Below, one piece after another: positions 51,592-61,982 of a stretch of 64,000 bases of DNA; the first letter of the stretch is position 1, and each line of letters starts with the position of its first letter. The DNA is taken from assembly GCA_949130485.1 (NCBI GenBank), contig OX422190.1:4168861-4232860 (forward strand). The letters run 5' to 3'. Source of the stretch: Agelas oroides. Its lineage: Eukaryota; Porifera; Demospongiae; Agelasida; Agelasidae. The position numbers and the translations under genes are program-made. Under the pieces are notes generated by a model. The model worked only from the letters and a program-made list of their open reading frames with translations. It was not told the DNA's origin and did no database searches.

Positions 51592-52085
51592 TAGTCTGGT
51601 CAACAGCCTATTCAATTTTTGTTCCAAGCGCCACGATGGTGGCGCTCCAATCAGATTGCTGCATGCGAATGACGTCACGTACTGCACTACACACGCGACC
51701 AAAGAAGGGTAGGCAGTTGAAGCGCTTTGCAGGAGACTAAGCCAGGTAGAACCAGAGAACGACCGGCGAAGGCATGCCAGGACTTCTGTGAACGAGCGGT
51801 GTGTGTTTCTGAGCTTGAAAACTGGCAGTGTGAAGTTCCTGAGCTTTCAAATGTAGATAAGATTGTCTCAGGGCTTTCTGAGGTTGACAGAGGCTTCATG
51901 TTTTGTGAATATTCGTTTCTTGGCGTTCGGAAGCTCTGAGAAGGATGATCCCTGCAACGAGCTGTCTCTTTAGAGCTCTTTCGTAGTTTCAAGCTTTGTG
52001 TGACGTCACATAACCCATTTTTGAAGAGGTTGCGTCACCAATTTTTAAACCGCACGGAACAAAAACGGAATAGGCAGTTGACCAG
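51592..52085. mobile_element. Inverted-repeat element related to the core of 39152-39562
   Basis: TAGTCTGGTCAACAGCCTAT and AATAGGCAGTTGACCAGG ends, with GTTCC and GGAAC next inside and GACGTCAC in both arms. Confidence 0.7.
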
Positions 52086-52644
52086 GGGCGTCTGTAATCA
52101 CTGGACTGGACTACTGGACTCTAATTTCAATGCACTAAAAACATTATGTAGAGTTGTATACTGCATTACCTTGGCATAAAAAATTGCAGTAGGCCCTCCT
52201 GTTCAGTGGTCTTGAACTATTTTAACACATTAATTAACAAATGTGGCTTGGGACTTGTATAATCGACTCCTGTTGGCTACCTAGGATGCTGGCAGACTGA
52301 CTATATAGAATGTACTGATATTATCCTTACTTGTTATCTTTTACCTTGACATGCTGCATACTCTCTGAATGCATGCTAGTTCAGAACAATTTTTACCAAG
52401 TTAAATTACGTAGAAAGAGGGTTATCGCGATTATGCGGTGGGTGCGCACGGGGAACTCCCATATGAGGTTTTATGACGTAACCTCATAGAGCTGTGTGAA
52501 CGTTCGAACTTAGACGATCCCATACGTAAACGCGCCACGACGTGGTTTGCTTTATGAAAATGTAAACAACTGGTGCACTAGTTTATGGTATAGCTGTATT
52601 AGGCTGTAGTAGCTATAGAGGCATACTTGGCTACTGCTTCCAAG

Positions 52645-55230
52645 ATGACGGCCTGGAAACAGCTTGTTGTTGTCTCTCTCTTCATCTTATCATCCTCTGC
52701 AGTTCAGTTTCAGTATCGCACTCGCCCTGAGACTGTTCTCTACGCCGATGACGGTCGAGTTCGTGGTTTACAGGATCGCATGGGGGACATTATTCTAGGA
52801 GGGCTGTTTCCAGTTCGCTCCATTATCCCTGAATCGGACGGCGGAAAATGTGCAGATACAGTGAGAGACCACGGTATTCAGACAGCAGAAGCCATGTTGT
52901 ATGCTATAGATTCTATCAACAGTGATCATGATTTACTCCCTAATATAACACTGGGTTACGATATCAGAGATACTTGTCAGAGTGAGAAGATCGGTCTCGA
53001 TGAAAGTGCTGACATGGTGTTGGCAAGTGATTCGGAAAGTTGCCCTAGTATTAGTAACTCGGACAAATTTCTGCCCACGGTCATGGCAGTGATTGGACCA
53101 TTGCAGAGCCATGTTTCCATTCAAATAGCCAACTTTTTTCGTATATTTCAGACGCTACAAATAAGCTACGCTTCGTCCTCCAGTACACTGAACAACCGCA
53201 ATATTTACAGTTATTTTTTTCGCACTAAACTCCCTACTAATAGCCAAGTGCAAGCCATGGTGGACATCATAATGCATTACGAATGGGATCATGTATCTGT
53301 GATATTCTCACGCAACCAGTATGGAGAATCGCTTGCTAATCACTTCCGCCAACTTGCTAAGAAAGCAAGCATATGTCTTGATTTTAATCAACCCATTTAC
53401 AATGACTTTACACAACCTGAGTATAATGAAGTTGCCAAGGAATTGATGGTGTCCCATGCAAACGTTGTGCTTCTACTTACTATAGCAGACCACACAAAGC
53501 CCCTTATGAGAGAATTGACTAACATCTATTACACCAGTGAAGACAAAAGGAGGTTTCTATGGATTGTGTGTGAGGCTTCTGTGCAAAGTGCTTCCAATTT
53601 TAATGAAATCGTAGCTGGGATGTGGGGTCTTGTTCCTTCCTTAAAGAAGGATAGCTCTTTCGAAAACTACTTCTCTGAACTTTTGCCAGAATCTAATGTT
53701 CGCAATCCTTGGTTTCAAGACTATTACCAAGATCGCTTTGACTGCTCCATTGGCAGTAACTGTAGCAACATTAGTGTAACAGCAGATCCTGGTTTCCAAC
53801 AGTATGTCTTTGTTCCACTAGTTATTGATGCAGTCTACAGTGCGGCTCATGCAATACACAACTGCATCATGGATAACTGTCCAAAGCCGGTGGTATGGCA
53901 TCCCAACAATCGTTCATGCCAAGGACACAACTCCACAGTAAGTGGAGAAATGTTACTCGACTATCTCTACAATGTCAACTTCACTAGTCCCACTGGTAAA
54001 GCTATACAATTTGATACGTCTGGCAATGTTGAAGGCAAGATCAACATCGTGAATTATCAAGTGATGCAACCATGCTCAAATTGTAACAAGACGTTTGAAC
54101 TTGTCGAAATATGTTATTGGGATTCTAAATCCGAGCGCCTCTATTTCTATCCAGATAAAACACCACAGTTTGGTCCATCAGGTAATGTCCAACTCGAATC
54201 ACATTGTCGAGAATGTAGTCCTGGTTTCGTTAAACATGTAGTCATATCTTCTTGTTGTAGTACCTGCAATCCTTGTCTTGGGCCCAACTACACTAACTCT
54301 ACCTCATCAGCACAATGTCAAACGTGTCCTTATACTATGTGGGGCAATCTTCCTCTGACTGGTAGTACTGATTGTGTAGATATTGATGAATCCTATTTAA
54401 AACCGTCCAAGCTATGGGGCATAATACTGATAGTCGTAGCCATAATTGGGTTGCTAGCTGCAGCATTTGTGGGTGCTGTCTTCGTTTGGTTCTGGAACAC
54501 ACCAATAGTTAAATCATCAGGACGAGAACAGATGGCACTACTTCTAACTGGGATAACACTTTGTTTCCTACTAACAATTGTGTTTCTCATAAAACCTTCA
54601 CCAGCTGTGTGTGGTCTTCAAAGGATTGGCTCATGGTTTTGTTTCTCACTAATCCTCTGTGCTTTGTTCGTGAAATTGGTTCGAATTGCTCGAATATTTA
54701 GGAAAGGCAAAATCTCTCCTGTTAGGCCCAAGTGTATCGGCCCAATACATCAAATTTTGTTCACATTTCTACTGGTTGGAATACAAATGATATTGGTTTT
54801 GATATCACTATTGATTGTTTTCCCTGGTGTGACAATAACGCGGTCGAACAATGAGACGAACCAAGACGATTTCCCAACACTTGTTTTCCAGTGTACCTCG
54901 CCTCACACTGCCTTAGTGGTTCTACAAATCATCTACTTCACCACCGTCACTATTGCCAGTAACGCACTAGCCATCATGACGATACAGTTCCCTCAGAACT
55001 TCAACGAATCAAAGTATGTTGCATTCTCTACATTCACATTGAGTCTAATGTGGATATTAGTCTTCATCCCATCTTACATTGCCACGGCAACTACAACCAT
55101 CCAAAGCGCAGTCACTTTACTCACTATTCAGTTGAGTGCTCTGGCTGTTTTGTTGTGTCTGTTTGGTCCAAGGGTCTTTATAATGATTGTCTGGCCAAAG
55201 CAGAATACTCATAAGGCCGTCCAGAACTGA
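52645..55230 (+). CDS. Class C G-protein-coupled receptor, mGluR-like, intronless
   Basis: 861 residues. The start is the ATG at 52645 (MTAWKQLVVVSLFILSSSAV, signal peptide); the in-frame TTG at 52627 is not used. A venus-flytrap ligand domain (about 45-510) has the mGluR landmarks RDHGIQTAEAMLYAIDSIN, QISYASSSSTLNNR and YGESL. A Cys-rich linker (about 515-580) with nine cysteines follows. Seven membrane segments run from about 588 to 850, with the ICL3 motif FNESKYVAF and the GPRVFIMIVWPKQNTH end. Ser/Thr contacts for an amino-acid backbone look kept (YASSSS), but the acidic residues that bind the glutamate amino group in mGluRs are not obvious (PTNSQ, CEASVQ), so the ligand is uncertain. 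Intronless class C receptors occur as expanded families in some invertebrates. Confidence 0.94.
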   Translation: MTAWKQLVVVSLFILSSSAVQFQYRTRPETVLYADDGRVRGLQDRMGDIILGGLFPVRSIIPESDGGKCADTVRDHGIQTAEAMLYAIDSINSDHDLLPNITLGYDIRDTCQSEKIGLDESADMVLASDSESCPSISNSDKFLPTVMAVIGPLQSHVSIQIANFFRIFQTLQISYASSSSTLNNRNIYSYFFRTKLPTNSQVQAMVDIIMHYEWDHVSVIFSRNQYGESLANHFRQLAKKASICLDFNQPIYNDFTQPEYNEVAKELMVSHANVVLLLTIADHTKPLMRELTNIYYTSEDKRRFLWIVCEASVQSASNFNEIVAGMWGLVPSLKKDSSFENYFSELLPESNVRNPWFQDYYQDRFDCSIGSNCSNISVTADPGFQQYVFVPLVIDAVYSAAHAIHNCIMDNCPKPVVWHPNNRSCQGHNSTVSGEMLLDYLYNVNFTSPTGKAIQFDTSGNVEGKINIVNYQVMQPCSNCNKTFELVEICYWDSKSERLYFYPDKTPQFGPSGNVQLESHCRECSPGFVKHVVISSCCSTCNPCLGPNYTNSTSSAQCQTCPYTMWGNLPLTGSTDCVDIDESYLKPSKLWGIILIVVAIIGLLAAAFVGAVFVWFWNTPIVKSSGREQMALLLTGITLCFLLTIVFLIKPSPAVCGLQRIGSWFCFSLILCALFVKLVRIARIFRKGKISPVRPKCIGPIHQILFTFLLVGIQMILVLISLLIVFPGVTITRSNNETNQDDFPTLVFQCTSPHTALVVLQIIYFTTVTIASNALAIMTIQFPQNFNESKYVAFSTFTLSLMWILVFIPSYIATATTTIQSAVTLLTIQLSALAVLLCLFGPRVFIMIVWPKQNTHKAVQN

Positions 55231-57123
55231 GTGAAAAATCAACTGAAACTGAACAGAAATGAATGCACAGGTTATGCTATAATTCTGTTTATATTAAGTA
55301 GTGTGTTTTGCCAAGTGTAAACCTTGTAGATGTTTAGTCAAGTGCACTAGCACTTAAGTCTTCTTGTTTTGTAAACTACTGGTGCCCTTACTTTGTGAGC
55401 TTTGCAAAAACTATACTCAGCTAAAATAACTTCTGTGTGGGTTTACTAGGGTTTATTGAACTGACATGCTTCTTCCTTTTCCTGGTCACGCATGTGAACA
55501 GTAAGACTATCTGTGACTTACACATACATTGCCCAGCCCTTGTAGCAATGGTTGCAGTGCATATGGATGGAGTACAGTAAGTTAAGTTTACTTATAGACA
55601 CAAGTTAAGCACTATATATGCATAGCAAAAGACATTGTCCTTTTTCCTTGTTCCTTGTCATGTGAACTACAAGACTCATAAACTCTCCAGGTGTGACTTA
55701 TGTACCATTCTAAACCCTTGTAGTAGCAACTTCAATTAAATTTTTTCAAACATAAAATTCTTTTTCTCTTGTGATAGCAGAAAATATATAATGCAGTACA
55801 TGCATGGAGTGCAACAATTGAAGGTGCTACAAGGACTGAGAAGATGCTACAAAAAAATGTTCCTCAAGGAATACTGTCATGTAACTCTGTGTGCAGTTTT
55901 CAGCCTTTGAAGTAAATTCAGCTCTAGTCTCAAGAAATATTTGGCACATAAGGTCCATTATGTGTAGGAGGCGGGCCAATGCACTGAAATGATTCAAACT
56001 ACATGGAGAAATCACTTAGGGTAACTGAGTAATCCTTGCAGTGGTATAGCTATGTACTAGCAGAGGAAATAATACAAGCTTGTTCAAAATTAGCTATTTG
56101 AATATACACTCATGTGTTGGGTCCAGCACCATTGGGAGTACTAGTCTTGCAAGCCACACCCCTCTGCGAAGGGTCTGGCTTGTGAGACTATGGGAGTACA
56201 TTATGCACCTGACATCTGCCACAGACAGTGAGGGAGTCGCTCAACCATTTTAAAAGTTGCTGTAACTCAAGCAGGTGGATACTCTGCACATGTTTAGTGG
56301 TTGCAAATGTAACTGATCATGGTTGTAAATATGCCCTAGCTAGCTTTGTGTTTTGCATGTCTACACAGAAACTGCTATTCACTTAGTCTAGCTTCGTTCC
56401 CATGCTTCAAGTGGAGGCAGCATGTGAACGAGACTAGCTAACCTTTCTGACATAACAGTGCCTCGTTCCCAGGCCGTTCCCGCCTCCAGTTTTTGATTGC
56501 TTCATCAAAAACTGGAAGCCTGGGTGTAACGTTTAATTTGGACCCCCCACCCCCCTAAAATTCGTCTCCCCCCTTGTTACAATATGTGTTTCCCCGGGTT
56601 CCCTAGTGATATCTGTTCCCCGAACAGAACATTATTTGGCATCTTTAGTGTCAGTGATAAAAGGTAAGTAGCTAGCTTAGCTCAAGATGGTATTTTAATG
56701 CAAGGGGGACAGTTGATGTTTCAATAATGCTGTAACTCTTTAAAACTTATGTAGCCATGACTTTAAAGACAGTACAATATTCAATTGCAAGGATACCAAG
56801 AACCAGAAGTAGCTATGTAGCTATGTTGTGGAGGAATTAAGGAGTGCTATTTTACGTGGACCAGCAAAGAGATGGTTCTAGCTATATACCTTTAACTGCC
56901 TTGTCAACGGAACAAGAAAAAGAAACTGACTCCTATAACTTTTTGAATGCTCCTTCTTTATATTAAACGTAGTAGCTATACCATAAAATTTTTGTTCCCC
57001 CCTATATTGCACACTTGCACGCACTGCCAGTGGATAAAATGCGACTTCGTCCTGTCCCAAGATTGTAGGATGGTCAAGGGCATGCTAGTCTTGGAACAGT
57101 ATACTACTGCAAGTGATTAAAGC

Positions 57124-57487
57124 TGGTGGTGTGAGAATCTGGAAACGATGCCAGAGTAGACCATAGCAGCCTTTCTGTCTGACCGTCTGACGAAAGCCTG
57201 ACTGGTCAGACAAAATCCGAGCAGTAGGCAACACTGAACATGAACAACAGCAAGACGGAGATGTTTTTGGTGTTGAAGACTGGGAGAGTAGAGATCAGAT
57301 GTGGTAGTGGTGTGAGAATCTGGAAACGATGCCAGAGTAGACCATAGCAGCCTTTCTGTCTGACCGTCTGACGAAAGCCTGACTGGTCAGACAAATCTGA
57401 GCAGTTGGCAACAATGAATATGAGCAACAGCAAGACGGAGATGTTTTTGGTGTTGAAGACTAGGAGAGTAGAGATCAGATGTGCATA
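57124..57487 (+). repeat. 182-bp tandem duplication, two copies
   Basis: GGTGTGAGAATCTGGAAACG through GTAGAGATCAGATGTG occurs twice with about three differences. Confidence 0.93.
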
Positions 57488-57504
57488 TATTTATTACTGT
57501 AAAG

Positions 57505-57600
57505 TTAATGCAGAATGCCAGTCTGGAGATTATACAGACCTCAGGTGTTGCAGGTGTAGAGAGTGGTATCACATTCACCGTGTTCCTGTCCCTACTGTAG
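57505..57600 (+). pseudogene. PHD-finger-like remnant
   Basis: The frame AECQSGDYTDLRCCRCREWYHIHR has the spacing and WYH core of a PHD zinc finger but lacks the later cysteines. Probably a transposon relic. Confidence 0.3.
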
Positions 57601-58650
57601 TCTGTAGTCATGGAGGGCAGTAGTGTAGAATGGTTCCATTACTTATGTGTCTAGGCTAATTGTTATGCCTTTGTACTTATTTGACTGTTTGTAACAGTGT
57701 TGTAGGGGGGTCCAAATATTTCAGTGGGGAACAAATTTTTCATGCTCTTTCTGAGAAATATGTTCCAGGGGTCCATATTTTTCAGAAAATTGGTTCAAGG
57801 GGAACACATTTAGGGGGGAACAAATTTGTCATGACAGACCGGCTGGTAGCTAATTGTAAACTGATACAGCTAGGGGACTATGAACCACTTATAGCTATAC
57901 CACCATAGACAACAGAGACAGAATTCCGTCTCTCAGATTGTCAATGTAGCACAGAGTCTACCAGAACACACAAAAAAAATAATTTGGCTCTATTGGACTA
58001 ATAATTTGCCTCAGATTTACCTGAATAACCTGTTGTGCCATCCAGTTACTATATCAGTCATGTAAAAATGTTTGGTTTATGATTACTGAAGCATCAAACA
58101 ATTTTAGAGTGACCTAAAGCTATATGCAGTGTGCACTGAACAACAGTTTTACTTAACAATTTTACTACTGGGCAATTTTACCTCAGTGTCTTGCTTACAG
58201 GCCTAATACAATGCATACTATCCAAAAATTGTGTTTTGTAATGTTGTTCGGTAGTAGTATACTACAAATTAATACATCCAGCTCCCAAGCTCCTTGAGAA
58301 CAGCAGGTACTTTGATTATATATCTGCCCTTCTATTAGCACGATTCACCTGTTCAAAGTAACTACTGTGATTGAATCTTGCATGTTATTTCTCAGTACAG
58401 AATCCGTATACAGGAAACACTGAAATGCAGTGTGTTACATACATGTATAATTCTATACAACAGGCAGCTTAGTCTTTTTATGTAATGTCCAAATTAGTAC
58501 AGGAATGCTAGCTAATAAAGATAAAGATATGCAAGAATCTTCAGTGCTGATAGTAAACCTGCCAAATATGGATAATTAGCTAATGGTTATAGTATAGAGT
58601 TTGGAATGTATCCTTGTTGTCAGATAGCTAGTAACAAGGAAAATCCCATG

Positions 58651-59904
58651 TTAGGCAGGCACTTCAGTATCGTAGAGCCAGCTTGAGTAAGTAGTGTATG
58701 ATTCTGTCTGGCTGGACCATGTAGTTGTAGTGGGTGGTGTACTGGAGGAGGTACTGGTTGGAGGTGAGGTGGTAGGTGGTGGAGTTGGTGTGGGTGTGGG
58801 CGTGGGTGTGGATGTGGGCGTGGGTGTGGGTGTGGGAGAGGGACTTGGAGTAGCTTCACATGGAGTGGTGTAGTTCCTTGGAGTGGACCATTCAATTGAA
58901 CTGACGTTGGTGGTGTTCCACTGTGCACTTATATAGAGCTTTTTCTTCCAGGCTTTTACATTGGCATTGAGACAGTTTGCCAGGCACTGGAGGAATGTGG
59001 GTCCATCAGCTCCACCAGCTGTGTTACAAGAAAAGAGAGTGAGCGTACTAATCTTATTCTTCAGTTGTGCACAAATCTTATTATAGCAGTTGCTGCCTTT
59101 GTCTACGTATTCCTTTGCTCCGTCATATTCACCAATGACAAAAAATCCATTGTTTCCATGTGCATCAACATACACATCCACCTTTCCCCCTGTTGCATTA
59201 AATTTGGTGCAAACAGCACCGATAAATTCGTCACATGTTTTCACAACCACACCATTTCCCACAGGTTGCTGCAAAGGCCCCGAGCTTGAATTGTAGATGG
59301 AAGCATCATGTGATATGATGTTGCAGTTGTTGTTAGGAGGACACTCGATAGTGTCACGAGGAAGGTGCTCACAGTCGGGTTTCTTGCACTTTTTAGCATC
59401 TGGTTTGCATGTAGTGTCACAGCTTGAAGTCATTCCTGCACTCATGATCATGTTCTCTTGAGAGATGGCTCTGCGCCCCCTTCTGTCATTGACCTTTGTC
59501 ACGACACTCACATGGAAGTACCCAACACGAGTGCATAAAATTCTCACAGCCCTTCTTCGACATCTGATTTTGAAGTCAACTCCTTCTTTGTAGTCAGTCA
59601 CAGTTCCATTCAAGTGAATATACTTTGGTGGAATGATGTAAACGGAATCAATAAGATTTCGCGTTTTCAGGTAGTAACGGAAAAAAGTACGCAACCGCCC
59701 ACTGCGAACTCTTTTTTCAAGCCGGTCTAGGCTGACCTCGGAGTAGCCTTCATCTTTGAAGTTTTGTACAAGTTTACCTTCCATGTCTGAATCAGCAGAA
59801 ACGATAGTCACTTCTGGTCTGCCTCTTGCACCCACACAGAAGACCACCAGGAGCATAGCTCCCACAAGAAGTACCAGAGCTCTCATCATCCCAAATATTA
59901 GCAT
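58651..59904 (-). CDS. Predicted secreted protein with clan-CD-like His/Cys domain and Pro/Thr-rich tail
   Basis: 417 residues from the ATG at 59904, chosen because a TATA box lies just upstream. Residues 1-28 are a signal peptide (MMRALVLLVGAMLLVVFCVG). Residues 30-150 are unrecognised. A Cys-rich stretch (155-195) is followed by a domain (about 215-330) with KVDVYVDAHGNNGFFVIGEY (His249-Gly250) and TLTLFSCNTAGGADGPTF (Cys293). A hydrophobic strand ending in HG followed by one ending in SCN(T/V)A is the catalytic layout of clan-CD cysteine peptidases and of the bacterial DUF4347/CHAT-like domains. The tail (350-400) is a mucin-like run of Thr-Pro repeats. Activity, substrate and family are inference. 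Intronless; the domain may have been acquired from bacteria. Confidence 0.78.
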   Translation of the reverse strand: MLIFGMMRALVLLVGAMLLVVFCVGARGRPEVTIVSADSDMEGKLVQNFKDEGYSEVSLDRLEKRVRSGRLRTFFRYYLKTRNLIDSVYIIPPKYIHLNGTVTDYKEGVDFKIRCRRRAVRILCTRVGYFHVSVVTKVNDRRGRRAISQENMIMSAGMTSSCDTTCKPDAKKCKKPDCEHLPRDTIECPPNNNCNIISHDASIYNSSSGPLQQPVGNGVVVKTCDEFIGAVCTKFNATGGKVDVYVDAHGNNGFFVIGEYDGAKEYVDKGSNCYNKICAQLKNKISTLTLFSCNTAGGADGPTFLQCLANCLNANVKAWKKKLYISAQWNTTNVSSIEWSTPRNYTTPCEATPSPSPTPTPTPTSTPTPTPTPTPPPTTSPPTSTSSSTPPTTTTWSSQTESYTTYSSWLYDTEVPA

Positions 59905-59955
59905 AAATGCTACACTTTTGTATGACGTAAAAAGTGCATTCTGTACCTTGATGGT

Positions 59956-59967
59956 CTTGCTTTTATA
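59956..59967 (-). promoter_or_regulatory. TATA box of the secreted-protein gene
   Basis: GTTATAAAAGC on the minus strand, 52-63 bp before the ATG at 59904. This places transcription start near 59930 and excludes the longer reading frame that begins at 60012. Confidence 0.7.
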
Positions 59968-61982
59968 ACAAAAAAAATAACAAAAAAGGTATGCAAATTT
60001 GAGGTGTGGCATGTTTGCAAGCAGAAAACTGCATGAAGTCTTTCTGTTTGTTTCAACACTGCTTTGTTAGTTCAAAGACTTGTCAGTGGTAATTCTTGGG
60101 TGTTAACTCTTAAGTGCTAACTTAGTCTAGACATGATCTCATGATAAGATATAAAGTGGGTATGTCATGTCTGCAACACCTAATGTTTCTATACCTATAT
60201 TGTGTTTAGGGCCCACCCCACATGTCGGGCTTAGCTGTGATGTAGCTTAAAATGATTGTGGTAGCAAGGCAACTTAAAACAACCATAGCTTGGCTCCATT
60301 TTTCTCACACTAATATGAGGATGTTATCTGATTTCACTTGTTGCAATTTTGGGTGTGACTCTTACAACCACATAAAAGACCAGAGGGACCCCAAACATAG
60401 TCCTCACCACACAGCAGCTTTTTGGTAGGCCTGAAGAAAAGATTGGGTGTGGTGTTTGTAAATGAAAAGTTCCTTAACAAACAATGCATGGCAGTCAACA
60501 CTGATTTGCTGTTTATGCTCACTGTGACCTGTCGTCTAGACTAAACTTAAAATAATGCTTGGCTGTCAAAAGTTTGTTTTCTAAAATTAAGTGCACAATC
60601 ATGTGCAAGCAGCATATTCCGAAGTGCTAAACAGCATAGCTATGTTCAAACTGGCTTCTAACCAGTCATTTTCTGACACTTGCTCTGCACGCCCCACCCA
60701 CATACGCAGTGCGCATAGACAGACTGGCGGATGGCGAGGCATCATACGCATGCGTACTCCTAGTTTGATACACACTGACTAGCTACCTTTTCCTCAAGAG
60801 GTTACCCGAGCAGTCAATGTCAATATGGTTACGCACTACATGCATTGATACCTGTAGTTAGAGTGGAAGGTATCATTCCGTATGTACCTACCATATCTCG
60901 TAATTTGTTTCATCCCTAACATGCTACATAGCTAGCTAGTTACATTGTGTAGAACATTTCCTTCCATACACTTGACTTTCCTTTATGCTAGATCTCAAGT
61001 TTCAACTTTAGTACTACAATATCAGAGAACATGCCATGCAGTGATTGCTCAAGGGTAAAAAAAAAATCCTGAGTGTCAACTTGCTAAGTGGGAAGTGCAT
61101 GAGGTGAGCATTAAGTGAGCATCAGAGCAGTATTGGGTGAAAAATTGAGCTTATTATCATTGCTAGCAATAGAAGTCAATTGCCAATTGCAGCAGGGAGT
61201 TTCACCAGTTGATGTCCCTGCAGCTGCATAATATTATCTGGATGACATCTCTTACAGTCGTGGCATGAAAATAAGTCTATAAATGGTAGTACTATACCAA
61301 ATACAGAATACGTCATGATATTCAGGTGAGAGGCTGCAAAGGTGATCTAGCTGGTAGCTACTAAGGTAGAAGAAAAGCAGAGGGAAGCCTGATTATGGAT
61401 TGCTGATCAGTCTGCAGTCTGATAGGTGTTGTTAGATGATCCTGTTAGGTGTGGGGGGATGTAAAGTGCACTTAGATGGTAGTGTATAGGACAATGGCTG
61501 AGAGAAGCCAGCATATGTGAATGCTAATCAGTCTGCAGCCACATAGGTGCTGGTAAATGATCCCTGTTTGGCTGTTATGCTAAGTAAATACCTGCACCTT
61601 GCAAGACATGGGATGTAAATATATATTAGATGTACGTTGGCCTAGGAAACAGGTAAGAGCTCGAGAAGCCCTTGTACAGTCTGCAGCCTGAGGGGTGTTG
61701 GTGGATGAACCGGTATCTTCGCATCCAGGCCACATGGCTGTACAAGGCTAATTATAAGGCAATGGTTACAGTATGTGATGTCAAAGAAGTCACTATTGGC
61801 TACACCTGGCAGCTTCTTTCAAATAGCATTTTTACATTTGGGCCTCAATACACAGGCACCTCATGCTTTCACTGAGTTATATTAGGTGTTGTTATAATTA
61901 TATAAACAAGCCACAATTACCACTGCATGACAACTTTGATGACAAGCAGGTGAGACAAAGTCATAACCAAGTGATTGTATTA
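59968..61982. other. Intergenic between secreted-protein gene and SPCS1
   Basis: No gene is supported. Around 61380-61710 a degenerate repeat recurs three times (AGTCTGCAG.CTGA.AGGTGTTG...GATGA). Confidence 0.6.

Larger units (their letters stand above)
46745..52644. other. Gene-poor stretch between coiled-coil gene and GPCR
   Basis: It contains a degenerate tandem duplication (46945-47100 and 47101-47280, sharing GACAAACCAGAGGATGCCAC), a small Tudor-like ORF, a SINE, the 2.1-kb inverted-repeat element and two further foldback structures. No promoter motif for the GPCR is recognisable. Confidence 0.6.
55231..58650. other. Intergenic between GPCR and secreted-protein gene
   Basis: No gene is supported. 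It holds foldback-like remnants (56390-56440, 56460-56525), a two-copy 182-bp tandem repeat (57124-57487) and a PHD-like remnant just after it. Confidence 0.6.

Noticed and set aside
52627-52644. Upstream start of the GPCR at a TTG codon
   Set aside because: Not an ATG; the ATG at 52645 gives a normal signal peptide.
59905-60012. Upstream part of the long frame of the secreted protein, starting at 60012
   Set aside because: A TATA box lies inside it, and a signal peptide begins properly just after the ATG at 59904.
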